Of a stretch of 64,000 nt of DNA, positions 20,051 to 32,367 are shown in pieces. The first letter of the stretch is position 1, and the number at the start of each line of letters is the position of its first letter. This DNA is from Clusia tigrina (taxonomy: Eukaryota > Arthropoda > Insecta > Diptera > Clusiidae). Position numbers and translations under genes: made by a program. Below the pieces are notes generated by a model that saw only the letters and a program-made list of their open reading frames with translations, made no database searches and had not been told where the DNA came from. The stretch spans positions 174,085,315 to 174,149,314 of the forward strand of contig OV050030.1 in the NCBI GenBank assembly GCA_920105625.2. The letters are read 5' to 3'.

Positions 20051-22490
20051 GGTGTAACGCAGCACAAGTTTGAGCACAAACATTTAGAACTTATGCTAAT
20101 TTTGGAAACCCATCTCACTCAGAACAATAGCTTCAATATAGATGGATATACCATCTATGATACCAAACACACTAGTCGCAAAGCTCGTGGTGGCACAACT
20201 TAGTGGCAAAGCTCGTGTGGTACCTGAAAAATAGGTTGACAGGTGAACCGTCAAAAATAATTTCACATATAACTGTCTCCAGCAATAACTATGACATGGG
20301 TTGGAAAACAATCAATGCACTTTTAATTAAAAATAGAATAGAGCATATTCAAGCAACAAGCATTATACTTGAAGAATATGTAAGTGGACTAATAATATCA
20401 GCAATCTACTGCCCACCCATACACAACAGAGTAACACCAATATAAGCACTTCTTTGGTACTCTCGGTAATAAATGTATTGCTGCTGGAAATTTTAATGTC
20501 AAACATACACATTGGGGCTCTCGCCCAGTAACTCCAAAGGGGAGAAAGCTATTATCAACGATAACTAAACTAAGGGTGGTCGTTTTATCTTGTGGCAGCT
20601 CCACATATTGGTCTACAGATAAAGACCAGACCTGATAGACTTCGGAGTCGCTAAAGGTTTACACAACATTCACTCACGTACAATCATCACTAGATCTGTC
20701 CTCGGATCATACTGCTACAATAATAACACTCAAATCCCAAACATTGTCGAAAAGAGACAACAAAAAGGCCCTAGTTTTCAAGCAAACGGATTGGTTGAAA
20801 TATAAAATGTAGATCAGCTCGCATCTCAATCTGTCTCTATCCCTGAAAGCAGACCAAGAAATAAATGCAGCTGTGTATACATTCACAAAATTGTTATCCC
20901 AAGCAACGAAGGTAGCTACCCCGCCCTACAAACCTGTTACTCGGCAAAGATGTACTCTGAAAGATATATAGTTTTATTAGAAAAGCGATCAATCAGATGC
21001 GAATGGCAATAACAGAGATCCCCTACAACAGCAACTAGGTATTCTATCTGGCGAGCAGCTAAAAATTTGCGAAGACCAATCATTTCTGAGTCACCAATCC
21101 GTCTCCCAAATGGCGGCTGGGGAAAAAGCAATGCCGAAAATGGGGTCGTTTTCACTACTCATTTTAAACAAAACCTTGCTATTCATGATTCCAAATAACC
21201 ACACGCCAGCGATAACCCAAATATCACAGGAATAGCAATAAAAAGAAAGAATTGGTAGACGCTATTAACGAATTAGATGTAAAAAAGCTCCAGGGTGTGA
21301 CATAATAACAGGACAGATGATAAAGGAATCTCCAATAGTAGCCATGGAAAATCTCCTGCATATTTTCAATGGGAGGGTTCCCCCAAACATGGAAAATATC
21401 TCAAAACAGACCTATGAGCTTATTATAAGTTTTTTCAAAGCTTTTCAAAAAATTTATAGCAAAGAGGATTAAAACTGCCACAGATGAAAAAATGTAATAC
21501 CAGATCACCAGTTTGGCTTCCGCGAAAAGCATGGCACGGTTGAACAACTTCACAGTATTGTACGTACCATCCAAAAAAATTACACCCGTGAAGAATATTG
21601 TTCTGCTGTGTTCCTCGAATTAACCTAAGCATTTGACAAAGTTTGGCATACAGGACTTTTAATAAACCTAAAAAGCATACTGTCTTTAAATTTATATATG
21701 ATACTAGCAACTACCTCTCGTGTAGAAAATTTGTTATAAAGCACAAAAATTTCATCTCAGCGGAATACCCCATTCAAACAGGAATTCCCCAAGGCAGTGT
21801 GTTGGACCTCTGCTCTACACGCTATATACTGCTGATATACCAACTTATGAAAGAACTGTCACCTTAACATTTGCCGATGACACTGCAATTTTATGTTCCC
21901 ACTCGGACCCAAACATTGCATCCAAGCTGCTCCAAGAACACTTGAATATTCTGTAGCATTGGATGGATTGTTGGAGAATCAAATTGAATGAAAATAAGTG
22001 CGTGCATTTAACATTTAAATTATGTAAAAAAACTTGCGCCCCAGTACAAATAAACTTGAAGCCTACCTCTCAGTCCTCCGATATAAAATATTTAGGAATG
22101 CACCCTGATCGCCGACTAACACGGTCAAAACACATCAACACCAGAATCAAGCAGATAAAATTAAATATGATTGAGCTAAACTGGCTTCTAAATAGGCAAT
22201 CCAGAGTCAATCCGGATTACAAAGTCTTACTCTATAAAGCCATAATAAAGCCTATATATACTTACGGTATCCAGCCCTGTGGCACCAATTTTGAGAAACT
22301 AGAACGGGCTCAATCAAAAGTCTACCGCACAATTACCAAAGCCCCTTTGTACATGATAAACGCAAATATCCTCAAAGATTAAAATATCCGCTCGGTATCT
22401 AAAGAGATATCAAACTTAGCTAAAAGCTATAGTTATAAACTAGGCTACATCCGACCTAGAAGGAAGGATACTCTAAAATTGCATTTAATT
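20051..22490 (+). pseudogene. Jockey-like non-LTR retrotransposon A (5'-truncated, left copy)
   Basis: It begins inside the endonuclease domain with HLELMLILETHLTQN and RKARGGT. ISAIYCPPIHN, CIAAGNFNVKHTHWGSR and SSDHTATI continue the APE-type endonuclease. The reverse transcriptase follows with DHQFGFREKHGTVEQLHSIV, FDKVWHTGLL, GIPQGSVL and TFADDTAILC (the catalytic aspartates). The thumb is in the frame 21963-22382 (WMDCWRIKLNENKCVHLTF). The family copies its RNA at a nicked target. Many stops and frameshifts are present; most are shared with the right arm. Confidence 0.88.
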
Positions 22491-22583
22491 TGAGATAATT
22501 ATATTAATATTCCGTATTATTCTGAACAAGCTTGTAAAAAAACTTTGAAAACTAATTTCGGTCGAAGAAGTGGCAACGAGTAA

Positions 22584-24530
22584 TTAGAACTCAATGATTT
22601 TTATATTAGCTTTTCCCGCTGAACCCCATAGCTGTGTACCATATGTCCATATGGGTTTTAGGATTGTGTTATAAACGAGCAGTTTATTGTCTAGCGATAA
22701 CTGAGATTTATACCCCAAGAGCCAATATAAGGAAGTAAGCTTGATTCCAAGTTGTTTTCTCTTCCTAAGGATATGTTTCTGCCATGTCAGTAGTCGATCA
22801 AGATGTAGCCCTAAATATTTGACGTCTTCGGATTGGGGCAGTTGACAATCATTTAGTATCACTGACGGACAAGTCTTCTGTTTTAAGCTGATGGTTACTT
22901 GCACAGACTTAATTGCATTCACCTTAATCCTCCATTTATTTAGCCAGTTTTGGAGCTTATCCCAGCTTTCTTGGAGATAATTTGTAGCGATTATGTTGTT
23001 GCTGCTGTAGCCATTATCACAGTATCATCCGCGTAGGGTGCGATTTTTGTATTCTCTGTCAGTGGAAGGTCAGCCGTGTAGACAGTGTAGAGCACAGGAC
23101 CTAGAACACTGCCTTGTAGTACACCCGCCTTTATAGAGAACAGTTCAGTGACTTTTTCATTGGCCTTTATTCTCAAAAGCCGCTCTTCAAGATATGATCT
23201 TAAGATATCATAAAAAGTCTGAGGTAGTAACTTTTTCAGTTTAAAGAGTAAGCCAGGGTGCCATACTTTATCGAACGCCTGTGTTATATCTAGGAAATCA
23301 GTTGTACAATAGCGACTTTCCTCAAGAGCGTTTTTTATTATGCTGAACACTCGGTGCACTTGTTCTGTTATGGCATGGTGTTCCCTAAATCTAAATTGAT
23401 AATTGGGTATTATCTCCTTTTTGAGTAGAATTGGTTTAAGTTTGTTTAACAGGAGCTTTTCAAATATTTTGGAAACAATTGGCAAAAGGCTAATTGGTCT
23501 ATAAGAAGTGACTTCCTCCAAGGGCTTCCCGGGTTTAGGGATGACAAAAATTTCTGCCACTTTCCATTGACGCGGAAAATATCCACATCTAATTATTGCA
23601 TTGAAGGGATAGGTAAGGTATTTTACTCCTTTATTTGTTAGTTCCTTTAATATTTTACCTGTTATCAGGTCCTATCCCGGTGCTTTTTTTACATTCAGTG
23701 TCCTGTGCACAGCGTTATGTATTTCCTTTTTTGTAAAGGGCGTGATATGTAACTCTAATTGTCCTGGACTATTGAGAAGATTAAATACTTCCTTTTCCTC
23801 TTGCTGTAAAATTGGTGGAAACGGCTTAAATACCACAGTAAGGTGTTTGGCAAATGTAATTGCTTTCTCCTTATCAGTTTTTGCCTAGGAGCCATTTGCG
23901 CTTTTGATAAGAGGAGCACGGGTGGTCGATTGCTTCAGCTTTTTTGTCGCCTTCCAAAGTGAGTAATCTGTGGTCTCTTTTGCTGACAAAGTGGACAAGT
24001 TGTGCTGTATTTCTTCATTCTGCTTCTGCGCCAAGTACCGCTTAAGGTTTTTTGTAGCTCTATTAAAATTATTTTAGTCTTTCGGATGCCTGGTACTTTG
24101 CCACACCCTTCTTTGTTTGCGTTTTTTATCAACCAACTCCCTAATAACGGGATGGGAAGGATGCTTGTTCAGTTGATCTTTTGGCTCCGGAGTAGAGTTC
24201 CATGCAGCGTATTGGACAGTTTTGTTAAAATTTTCAACGGCAACCTCAATATCTTCAAGACATTTCAGACAAATATTGATCGGCAGAATGTCATCTACAA
24301 TTTCCTTGAAATGCGAGAAGTTTGTTTGTTTCGTATGTAGTGTGGGTGGTTTTATTGTGCATTCTACCTTCGAATTCAGTGTTGCAATAATAGGAGAATG
24401 GTTTCATGACAGATCCAGCGACGGGGATATCTCAACACAGCTTCTGAGAACACCTTTCATCACGCAGAAGTCAATGACATCTGGAATTTTGTTTCTATCA
24501 GATGAGTGAATCTTAAGACCAAAACTTTAC
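22584..24530 (-). pseudogene. Jockey-like non-LTR retrotransposon B (left copy, complete relic)
   Basis: On the minus strand the endonuclease end reads KIPDVIDFCVMKGVLRSCVE (about 24500), followed by the spacer PINICLKCLEDIEVAVENFN and RRVWQSTRHPKD. RT then runs in frame 23560-22991: EIFVIPKPGKPLEEVTSYRP, FDKVWHPGLLFKL, GVLQGSVLGPVLYTVYTADL and APYADDTVIMATA. The thumb is at 22922-22584 with KYLGLHLDRLLTWQKH. It is opposed tail-to-tail to element A. The right arm keeps only the first quarter of it, so this is the only view of its RT. Stops near 23670 and 23885 and other frameshifts break it. Confidence 0.88.
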
Positions 24531-24845
24531 TGTTAACTTATTCTACATTTTCATTATATTGCCTTGAACCATAAATGTCGTTCATATTTTTGATTACTTA
24601 GCAATACAATAAAAGTGAATTTAAAAATTAAACTGCAATCGAATTTAAAAATGGAACCAGAAATGTCATTGACCTTTTTAGTCAACTCGGCATGAGAAGG
24701 AAAATTAAAAATTCAACTAAATAAAAATAAAATCGAATTTAAAAATATCTGCTTTTGAAATTTATTTTGTTTATGATGCAAAATGAATTCGTCATAAATT
24801 TTGCGATGTATATTTTTTAAAATTGGGATTGAATGGGTTGTGGGT
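24531..24845. other. AT-rich spacer, no gene seen
   Basis: Low-complexity A/T-rich sequence with a repeated GAATTTAAAAAT-type phrase (about 24610-24760). It is mirrored in the right arm at about 45212-45526. No coding similarity or RNA gene is recognised. Confidence 0.7.
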
Positions 24846-25330
24846 AAGCGCGTAGATCAGGCTAATATTGAAGAACTTTGCCATGTTGCGGGTCGTAGCC
24901 AACCTTTCGCTCACCGGTGGGAACAGTGAAACAAGGTGTCGTAGTCTTCAGCTTACAACGAATTCACATCCAAGTTTTCATTTCTCCGCATGCCATATGT
25001 AGTAGATATGGCAATCTGCTCGTTTTGAGCAGTCTTTCTCCTTTCCATCGCAGCTCCTGGATGGTTGTGATGTCAGCCTTAATTTTCACAAGAGCTTTCG
25101 CCATTTGGATAGATGCACATTCTCTATAGAGGGTCCGAATATTCCAGGTGCAAATCCATAAATCGTTGTCCGTTTTTCATCTGCGATGGTCGTCAACGTA
25201 GTGGGGATTATTATCCGAAGTCTCTTTTGTCTTCATTAGGAAAAATAGCGTGGCACATTCTGCGCACATTCCAAGTTTCAAGTCTAGGAGAGATCACAGA
25301 AATTTAACGTCTAGAGGAGACCAAGGGGGA
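24846..25330 (-). pseudogene. RTE-type non-LTR endonuclease fragment (left copy)
   Basis: On the minus strand ICTWNIRTLYRECASIQMAK and then ALVKIKADITTIQELRWKGE match the start of an RTE-clade APE endonuclease (the WNVRTLY and IQE motifs). Further on, after a frameshift, come ERKVGYDP and in another frame RLATTRNMAKFFNISLIYA. No reverse transcriptase follows, so it is a short 5' scrap. The equivalent in the right arm is at about 44726-45210. Confidence 0.7.
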
Positions 25331-25997
25331 CAAGGTGCTTTTAAGGCAGCACCGCAAGTCACCTTGACAGTGCAGTTGTAGGTTTTCTGGGTTTTTCATT
25401 CAGGACACAGTGCTGTCCAGCACTACGTGTTTGCACTCCCTAGCTAGTCATCCGCTGCCTGTTTGGGGCTGCTTATTAGTAGGAAACATATTCGCAACTA
25501 ACCTACATATCTGGGGCCGTTCACTATTCACAACCTTTGACTGCCTTCAAAAATGCCAGGAGGCGGCATACTCGTCCTTACCCTCGATTTCTGTAAACAG
25601 TGGAAGTACCATCCCTTTTAAACCATTTGGTTTTCCAGATGAAAGTGAGAAGATCCGATAAATCCACCTTCGTTATCACTGTCAAGCTTGTGAAGAAGCG
25701 CGACCCCAAACATTGAAATCGTTTCAATTGTAGTCTTGGGCAATAACATAAGAAGTGATGAATCTACTCTATCTATTCTTCATCATGGCAACTCCTCCAT
25801 AGCCCGCTCGATGGAATACGCCAATGTTGGAGCATTGTTTGCGATAGCATAATGCCCACTAATGACCCCCGTAAGCGCCCTTACTGCAGGTTTGTTGAGC
25901 CCTCAGAAAACCTTCGTTCTCTTTATTTTTAACCTACAAACTTCACAGTCGTCACGATTAGTTCATAAGTTATTTGTCAGCGCAATAATGAATTCAT
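25331..25997. other. Unassigned spacer between RTE scrap and LOA-1
   Basis: About 670 bp with only short frames. None shows a recognisable motif. It is mirrored at about 44060-44725. The part next to 25998 may be the 3' tail of LOA-1, which lies on the minus strand. Confidence 0.5.
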
Positions 25998-27905
25998 CTA
26001 TATTCCTAAACAGTTCACATATCGGGATTTGTATTGAAGTAGTTGCTTCGTTAATGTCCATTTCAAAGCCCCTTCTGTATATCTATGACTGGAAACCCAG
26101 CAAAGTGAGACCTTGTGGGGTCCAATGTTCAGTCGTGAGATACGACATTTCATTACCAACTGTGATTTAACTGTATTGGATTCTATTGGCTTAAGCGCCG
26201 CCTGACTATCCACAAAGATAGTGATATTCGAGGGTCGAATTGTACTACTTAGTATAAGTCTAACCGCTTTCTCAATTGCATAGACTTCGGCCTGAAAGAC
26301 ACTGCATGCATCAGGCAGCCGATATGACTGTCTTGCCTGCAAGCCTTCCGAAAACACACCCGCTCCGTTCCACCCTCCATATTTGAGCCGTCAGTGTAGA
26401 TGGTAATTTCGGAATTTCCCGTCATAGAGCTTGACTCCCAGTCTTTTCTGGTTGGATAGAGAGTTGGAATTCTAGCTTTAAAGTCTATAGTAGAAGTCAT
26501 GTAGTCTATAGCCGTTTTTAGGTCAGCCGTAACTATCCTTTGACCCTTTTATTTCGCTCAAAATTATACAGTGTTCACAGTTGGCAGATTTCCACGTGTT
26601 GCACTCCCTTAGTCTGAGCGCACACTTGGCGGCACAACCCTGAATGAACGCTCCTAGTGGTAAGAGGTGAAATAATATATTTAAGCCTTCTTGCTGCTTA
26701 CAACCCCTGAGATTCCCAGGTTTACAGCGCCTGAGATTCCCAGGCTAACAAGTCTTTGTAGTTTTTCAATACGATTTTGATTACATTTCATTTCCAACGG
26801 CTTCCACCAGACGAAAGGATAATTAGTCTAATGATTGTGGTGTACATCCCATACATAATGTACGGTGACAATCCCAATTTTCCCAAAGCTCCAATTACAG
26901 CTATAGTATTCAGCCCAACCCTTATTTCTTCTCTCCTCAATATCCTTTCTCCAATTTAGCTTCGAGTCCACAATGGTACCTAACTACGTCGCTTCTGAAG
27001 AGAAATTCAACGTTACCATACCTAACTTTGGCAAAGGGAACTCAGGGATTTTTGTTTTCCTGGTGAACAAAACTAGCTCCGTCTTAGTAGGTTTAACTCC
27101 TATGCCGTTGCGCTCAACCCATCCGGAAATCGCACCCAGTACTGATTCCATGAGTTTGCTAATCGTTGACAAAAACTTGCCTGAGATTAGTATGGTAACG
27201 TTATCAGCGTAGGCTTTGTTCTCTTTGCTTTGAAGGGTCCTAAAATCTTATTTACTAGAAGCCATAGCAGAGGTGATAGTATCGTGTTGCGCGATATCCA
27301 TTGTGCGAGTATGGGTAAACCTTCTAATATGCAAATCGATAAGTATCTCAAGGGTTTTTTTAGAATAAACGATGAGGAACTTATTGGTCTGCAATCCCTG
27401 TCAGTAGAATAATTTATTTTTCCCGCTTTTGGAATGAAAACCACCTTGACTTCTCTCCACCTTTTTTGCACATACCAATCCTTGAGACACTTTGGGAAGA
27501 TGTCAACTAGATGGGGAATCACGCCCCCGGCAGAATGTTGTAGCATAGACGGTGTAATCCCATCAGAACCCGCTGGCATATACGAGCCGAAGGAGCGTAT
27601 TGCCCACGGAATTTTATCCTTCTTCACGATATCCGACACGTGGGTCCTTGAAACACGGGCAAGATTTATCGGCTGCGTATCGACGTTGTACGAGTCCGTG
27701 CAACCTGGACAGTTTCCATCAAAACTTCCAGGGACTCCTGGCACGACCCGTCCATGAGCCATATTGCCACTTCACTCTGCCGAGAACCGTCCTGGTTCTG
27801 AACAGTATTTTCCTAAGCCTTGATGTCCCATTGACCGATTCCAGAGTTCCACAGAACTGCTGGAATCGGTCACTCAGTCAGACTCCCTCTTCGCAGCCTT
27901 AAATT
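25998..27905 (-). pseudogene. LOA-like non-LTR retrotransposon LOA-1 (left copy, extra 285-bp deletion)
   Basis: On the minus strand RT begins after a 5' truncation at about 27905. The frame 27762-27187 has SFGSYMPAGSDGITPSMLQ, KRWREVKVVFIPKAGK and DCRPIS. It jumps at about 27281 from DIAQ straight to SPLLWLLVNKIL because 285 bp are missing. In the right arm these contain VGFVDIEGAFSNV, the first catalytic block. YADNVTILI near 27205 is the degenerate YADD box. ISGWVERNGIGVKPTKTELV follows. A C-terminal RNase H reads ITIYTDGSNMEGGT, FQAEVYAIEKAVRL and NITIFVDSQAALKPIE. A 24-bp tandem duplication (TGAGATTCCCAGG repeated) lies near 26705. Several frameshifts are present. Confidence 0.85.
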
Positions 27906-28085
27906 TAGTTTTGCATACATTAAAACTGACTATAATTTTCCCAATCCTCTTCTTAATTCAAATTTCGCCTGGTTTTTCTTGTATCGGTATGTGTATATCG
28001 ATAGTATGATGACAGGATTGACGATGAGCTACATTACTATATAGTGATGTATATGATGAACGTTGTTATATGTGGTGTGCTGTTT
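27906..28085. other. Short spacer, no gene seen
   Basis: AT-rich sequence between LOA-1 and the env-like fragment, with TATCGATAGTATGATGA-type and ATATGATG repeats. It is mirrored at about 41690-41868. Part may be the untranslated end of the env-bearing element. Confidence 0.5.
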
Positions 28086-29800
28086 CATTCACATTAGTGG
28101 CTCCTTGCCACCTTCCGTGTCGAATTGTGGCAATAATGCTGGTGAAATATCGTGGGAATGCATATATGAGTGATACAAAATCATTTCTGTTAAATTACTG
28201 ATAATAGTGTAGTTTGAAGCGGTTTCGAAAGTGTTGAGTGCATGGGTCGTCATTGTTTTGTGATTAATTATGCATCCTGGTGCTAGGCTGATGATGCCGC
28301 TGCCGGAGATTTCTCTTTTTTCAAGTCTGCATTTTTCAGACCACATTGATAATGGACAGTGCTGATACCGTAAATAATCATTGCCCGGGAGCTCTTAACT
28401 GAATCCAATATTGAGAAGGATTCGTCGCTATAACTCTGCATAGAGCTAATTCCGGTTTAATGTCATTGTCGCATTGTTAGACTGATGATTCCTTTGAACA
28501 TATGGGCCGCATTTCAGTACAAATAAATTTGCTATTTTTCGCCTCGTAGCACGAGTTGACATCCATTTCATATAGTGGAGAGTTAACGTTCCTGCGTAAT
28601 TTTGCAATTAGCCTATTGTTGGTTGAATGAATAAGAAGCTGACTGATACTCGAGTTGGCAAGAGATACAGATGCATAATACATAGTGTTTCTAAGCTTAG
28701 TAACGGAATTGTTACTTTTATTACAATCTTATCTCTTATTACTCTTCCCTTTGAAGTCATTATCTTGTAAATTGTTAACAAATCGTCTCCTTGAACTGGA
28801 AGTGTGGAGTGGAAAATATTTGTTCTCGTATGAGGAAAATTTGCTGTTGAAGTTGTTCCGGTGACAAAAATTGTGTGCTAGTCTTGCCTGTGTAAACTTC
28901 AGTTAATATTTTGAGAACTTCGGTTAGTAATTTCTCATAGGTGTCCATTAGTATGAGTGAGTATGCTGAAAGAGAAGTACATTTTCTTCTTGAAATGCTC
29001 CTGGTATATGTTTCTTTAGCGCTTTGAACGGACTTTGAATCTGATCGGTGGTCTTGCGACACAAATTACGAGTTGATTTGATCATATACTCATTTCTTTT
29101 TGCCAGTTAAAGTAAAAGATTTTCATTTTCAGCAGATTTTCTATTTCACATTCTATATAGTCAGCATATTCCGTATTGAGTATACCAAGTAAACTATGTT
29201 CTATACTGTCAATGATTTTTAGTGGTGCACGTTTAAGTGTAACATGGTAGTTTTACGTCAGTTCATTGATTCATTGTAAGTCTTAAATTTTGTGTTCAAT
29301 TTCAGTTACGTTAAGACAATTTTTAAAAAAGATCTTGAAATTTTTATTTGAATCCATAAAGGTCAGCAAAGTAAGAACTAAGATTCAACGACACAAGTAT
29401 ACTCCAATAACTTTGAATCAAATATATATTGTGACCGTGCCTCCAAAATAAATTCCAGGTTATGTTCAAATTGCGTGATTTTTGCGAAGTTGCTGCTAGA
29501 AGTAAGTGCTATAGCTGGGGTGATTAAATTAATGGTAAGTAATCCTAGAATACCTGATGAAATTTGCTGTCTGATATAATAATTTTTGTTGAATGATATT
29601 ACTCTCACTTCCATACTGGCTTCCTTTTCTGGATATATCGCATTTTTACCAATTGGTCCCTATTGCTGTATTGTAGCTTTGCTCTCAGGTTGTGGCCAGT
29701 TTTTATTTATTGGTTTGAATCTTGATCTTCGCCTATTAGAATGGCCTGTATTATGTAGGAAAATAACTTCCTGCCTGCATTGTGAGCCGCGAACTACAGA
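28086..29800 (-). pseudogene. Env-like fragment of an LTR retroelement (roo/BEL type), degenerate (left copy)
   Basis: The minus-strand frames form one ordered but broken protein. First is a hydrophobic segment with TINLITPAIALTSSSNFAKI (29614-29378). Next is a helical stretch of the 'L..A..G...LSP.QL' type with LMDTYEKLLTEVLKILTEV and QFLSPEQLQQQI (29062-28775). A cysteine-containing region follows with NSPLYEMDVNSCYEAKNSKF (28683-28477). The last is SGSGIISLAPGCIIN (28346-28089). This pattern is common to insect retroelement envelope proteins of the F-like type. I place it with BEL/roo by position and style only. No pol or LTR is attached. It is old and non-functional, with the breaks shared by both arms. 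Confidence 0.55.
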
Positions 29801-29839
29801 TTGAACAAACCTGAGCCTTTTATAAAGTATAGAAAGTTG

Positions 29840-30660
29840 TTAACTGGTATTATCTATACTTGTTAAGAAGTGGGATACTAACACACTTTCCCTATTTCTA
29901 GCAAAAGCTGGACATGTACAGAAGAGATGATGGAGCGTTTCCAGTTCCTCGTCGCTACAGCTGTGACAGAAATTATGCGTATAAGCTCCCATTCTTCTTG
30001 TATAATTTCCTATTAGACAATGTGCCATGAATGCTCCTATTAGAGTCGTAATTTGGAGTATATTGAGTCTAATGATGTTCTTGGATATACATAGACTTGG
30101 CCTCGGCCATGTTTGTTTGGCGATTTTGCAGGTAGTGACAGAGCCACCTTTGATTGGTAGAGTAAATTAGTGTCTCCGTTATGAGAAGCTTACAATTTGC
30201 GAGAGGTATACCCATATGCCTACTAACATTTGCCATATAAGTGCCGTCTCTCGCAAGTTGATCAGCCTTGCAGTTCTCTGGTGCATCCCAATCACCTGGT
30301 ACCCAGCATAATTGGATATGGAAATGTTTACCAATCTCATTAGAAGATCGGCGACAGTCTAGTACACTTCTTGATGTTATTTGGGATGTATCCAAAGCCC
30401 TTAGTGCAGCTTGGCTGGCTGATAAAATGCAGATATCCTTACCGGTTACCTCGCTTATCCTCAACCAGTTCAAGGCTTCGTAAATAGCGGTTATTTCCTC
30501 TTGACAATAACTGATAACCTTTTCTGTGCTCACTGTGGCGAGAACCATATGTCAAACTAAAACGTGCTGCCATGCATACAAAGCCCTTGCTGTCAAAGGT
30601 TTCCGGGTAACTGTTGCACAATTGAACAGTGCATCTATAGCCCTGTCAAACGTTTCCCAG
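29840..30660 (-). pseudogene. LOA-like element LOA-3, 3' end with RNase H (left copy)
   Basis: The minus-strand frame 30548-30069 reads CQEEITAIYEALNWLRISEV, ICILSASQAALRALDTSQIT, then LCWVPGDWDAPENCKADQLA. These are the middle and end of an RNase H of the R1/LOA group. After it come YTRRMGAYTHNFCHSC and LETLHHLFCTCPAF, the C-terminal zinc-knuckle-like motif of this group. The residue after CHSC differs between the arms: a 3-bp difference, with RNDEELE in the right arm. The upstream RT is absent. It is a different copy from LOA-2, because both contain their own version of the [FC]xEEI box. Confidence 0.8.
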
Positions 30661-30722
30661 TTCTAAGACAAAGATAAGTCCCGGTAACTGTTGAACAACT
30701 AAACAATGCATCTACAACCCGC
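30601..30722 (+). repeat. Imperfect direct repeat, 42 bp twice
   Basis: CCGGGTAACTGTTGCACAAT... at about 30603-30642 recurs as CCCGGTAACTGTTGAACAAC... at about 30679-30720. The two are roughly 80% alike and 77 bp apart. They lie at the 5' edge of jockey C and could be its 5' untranslated repeats or a relic of its insertion. The same pair exists in the right arm at about 39048-39169. Confidence 0.6.
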
Positions 30723-32367
30723 ACGTACACACAAGCGTTGGCATCTAGCAAGGAAGATTTCGCTCCAAACTCACAAAATTCAAATCGATCTACTGAAAAA
30801 AATTCAACTCCAGACGTAACAGACTGTAAAACAGCTCCTCCAACTACTGCATCACTCTTCGAAACAAGCACAAAATTAAATAATAACGACCTTACTGACA
30901 TAAAGGAAATGATGAAACTGCTCCTCAGCCAAAAATCGGCCATGATGGGGGTATTAACGACGCTGATTACAAAACTTAATGATGGATGTCAATAATTTGA
31001 AAATTTGAGTCTGGAATGCAAATGGGCTCGGAAGACATATTCTGGAGCTCAAAGTATTCCTTTATCAAAACTTAGCCGATGTACTGCTCGTGTCCGAGAC
31101 ACATTTTATTGAAAAATCGTATTTTGGCATTCCCAACTACGTTGGCTTTTATAACAATCACCCTGATAATAAGGTTGATGATGGAACTGCAATACTTGAA
31201 AAACTGAGCATAAAATGTTATAAACTAGAGTACTATGCGAAAGAGCATGTGCAAGTCAAATTCATTACAAATCTGGCCATCTTGCATTAAGTGCTATATA
31301 CTGCCCTCTGAAGTACAGTAACACTAAAAATACCTAATGAAACATTTTGAAAACGGTCCCTACTCCATCGAAAAATTGCATATTTAACCACAAATCCGGC
31401 TGGGACTCATATCGTGAGCTGGTAGATAAATATTTGAACACTAAAATTGCTCTAAAAACTCATAGTAAAATTGACAGCGCGATAGCCTTTTTCAGTGACA
31501 CAACACTCCAAGCAGCGGTAGATGCGACTCCAGTAATGAAAACAGATTCTAAACATTACCCGATAGCAGCTCACATAAAAAAGAAGATAAAAGAAAAGAG
31601 GCAGCTCAGAACTAGATGGCAAGCAAATATATGTCCTCAATTAAAAGAAAATCGCAATTGAGCAACCAGAGAACTTAAAGAACTTCTAAGAGCAGACAAA
31701 GAACAAAAGGTCCAATTGCACGTATGAAATATGAATCACCGCAAGGCTACCCACTATAACCTTTGGAAAGCCACAAAAGAAACCAATTATTCAGTTTTGC
31801 ATCAACCTGCCATAAAAGACACGAGAAATAAATGGGCAAAGACATTGAGAAAGCTAATGTACTGGCTCAGCACTTCGCAAAAAACTTCCACAAACTCAGA
31901 AACAACTAACAATCATGCTCTACTTGAAAATCATCGGCAAAATAACGTTGCCATCAGCAAAGTGACTCTCAGTGAAATAAGAGTCTGTATCCAAACTCAA
32001 ATTAACACCAAAAAGTCACCTAGAGACGACGGCATGACGGGAATGTTATGAACAGAGATACCAGAGCAAAGCAATTCTATATATGAGAAATCTATTCAAC
32101 TCGATCATAGATATTAAATATTTTCCAATGGTATGGATGATAGCCGAAATAATCGCCATACAGAAGAGACTTCGGCATCTTCTTCCATCTGAGCTAATCA
32201 AAAGATAGTTTAATCTTAATTTAAATTTAAAAGATAATAAACAATATTTTTTCAATATCTAATTTTAAGTAATGATTTAAAATTACGATTTTTCTCCACT
32301 GTACTTTAAAGACTATTTAGTGTCTTTATTGTAGACAGGTGTAATAAACTTTAGAAAAAAAAAAAAT
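30723..32367 (+). pseudogene. Jockey-like non-LTR retrotransposon C, internally deleted, with poly(A) tail (left copy)
   Basis: An ORF1-end-like frame (30738-30995, no ATG) precedes the endonuclease. The endonuclease contains LADVLLVSETHFIEKSYFGI then NYVGFYNNHPDNK. A spacer follows with NHKSGWDSYRELVDKYLN and RQLRTRWQANICPQLK. The RT entry is SPRDDGMTGML and then YFPMVWMIAEIIAIQK. The RT core is missing: after about 32190 comes an AT-rich 3' tail ending in A13 (about 32355-32367). This tail is the mark of target-primed insertion. Frameshifts lie near 31010, 31300, 31660 and 32048. Confidence 0.85.

Noticed and set aside
30738..30995. Possible independent small gene (85 codons)
   Set aside because: It starts without ATG, sits at the ORF1-endonuclease junction of jockey C and leads straight into its endonuclease, so it is treated as part of that element.
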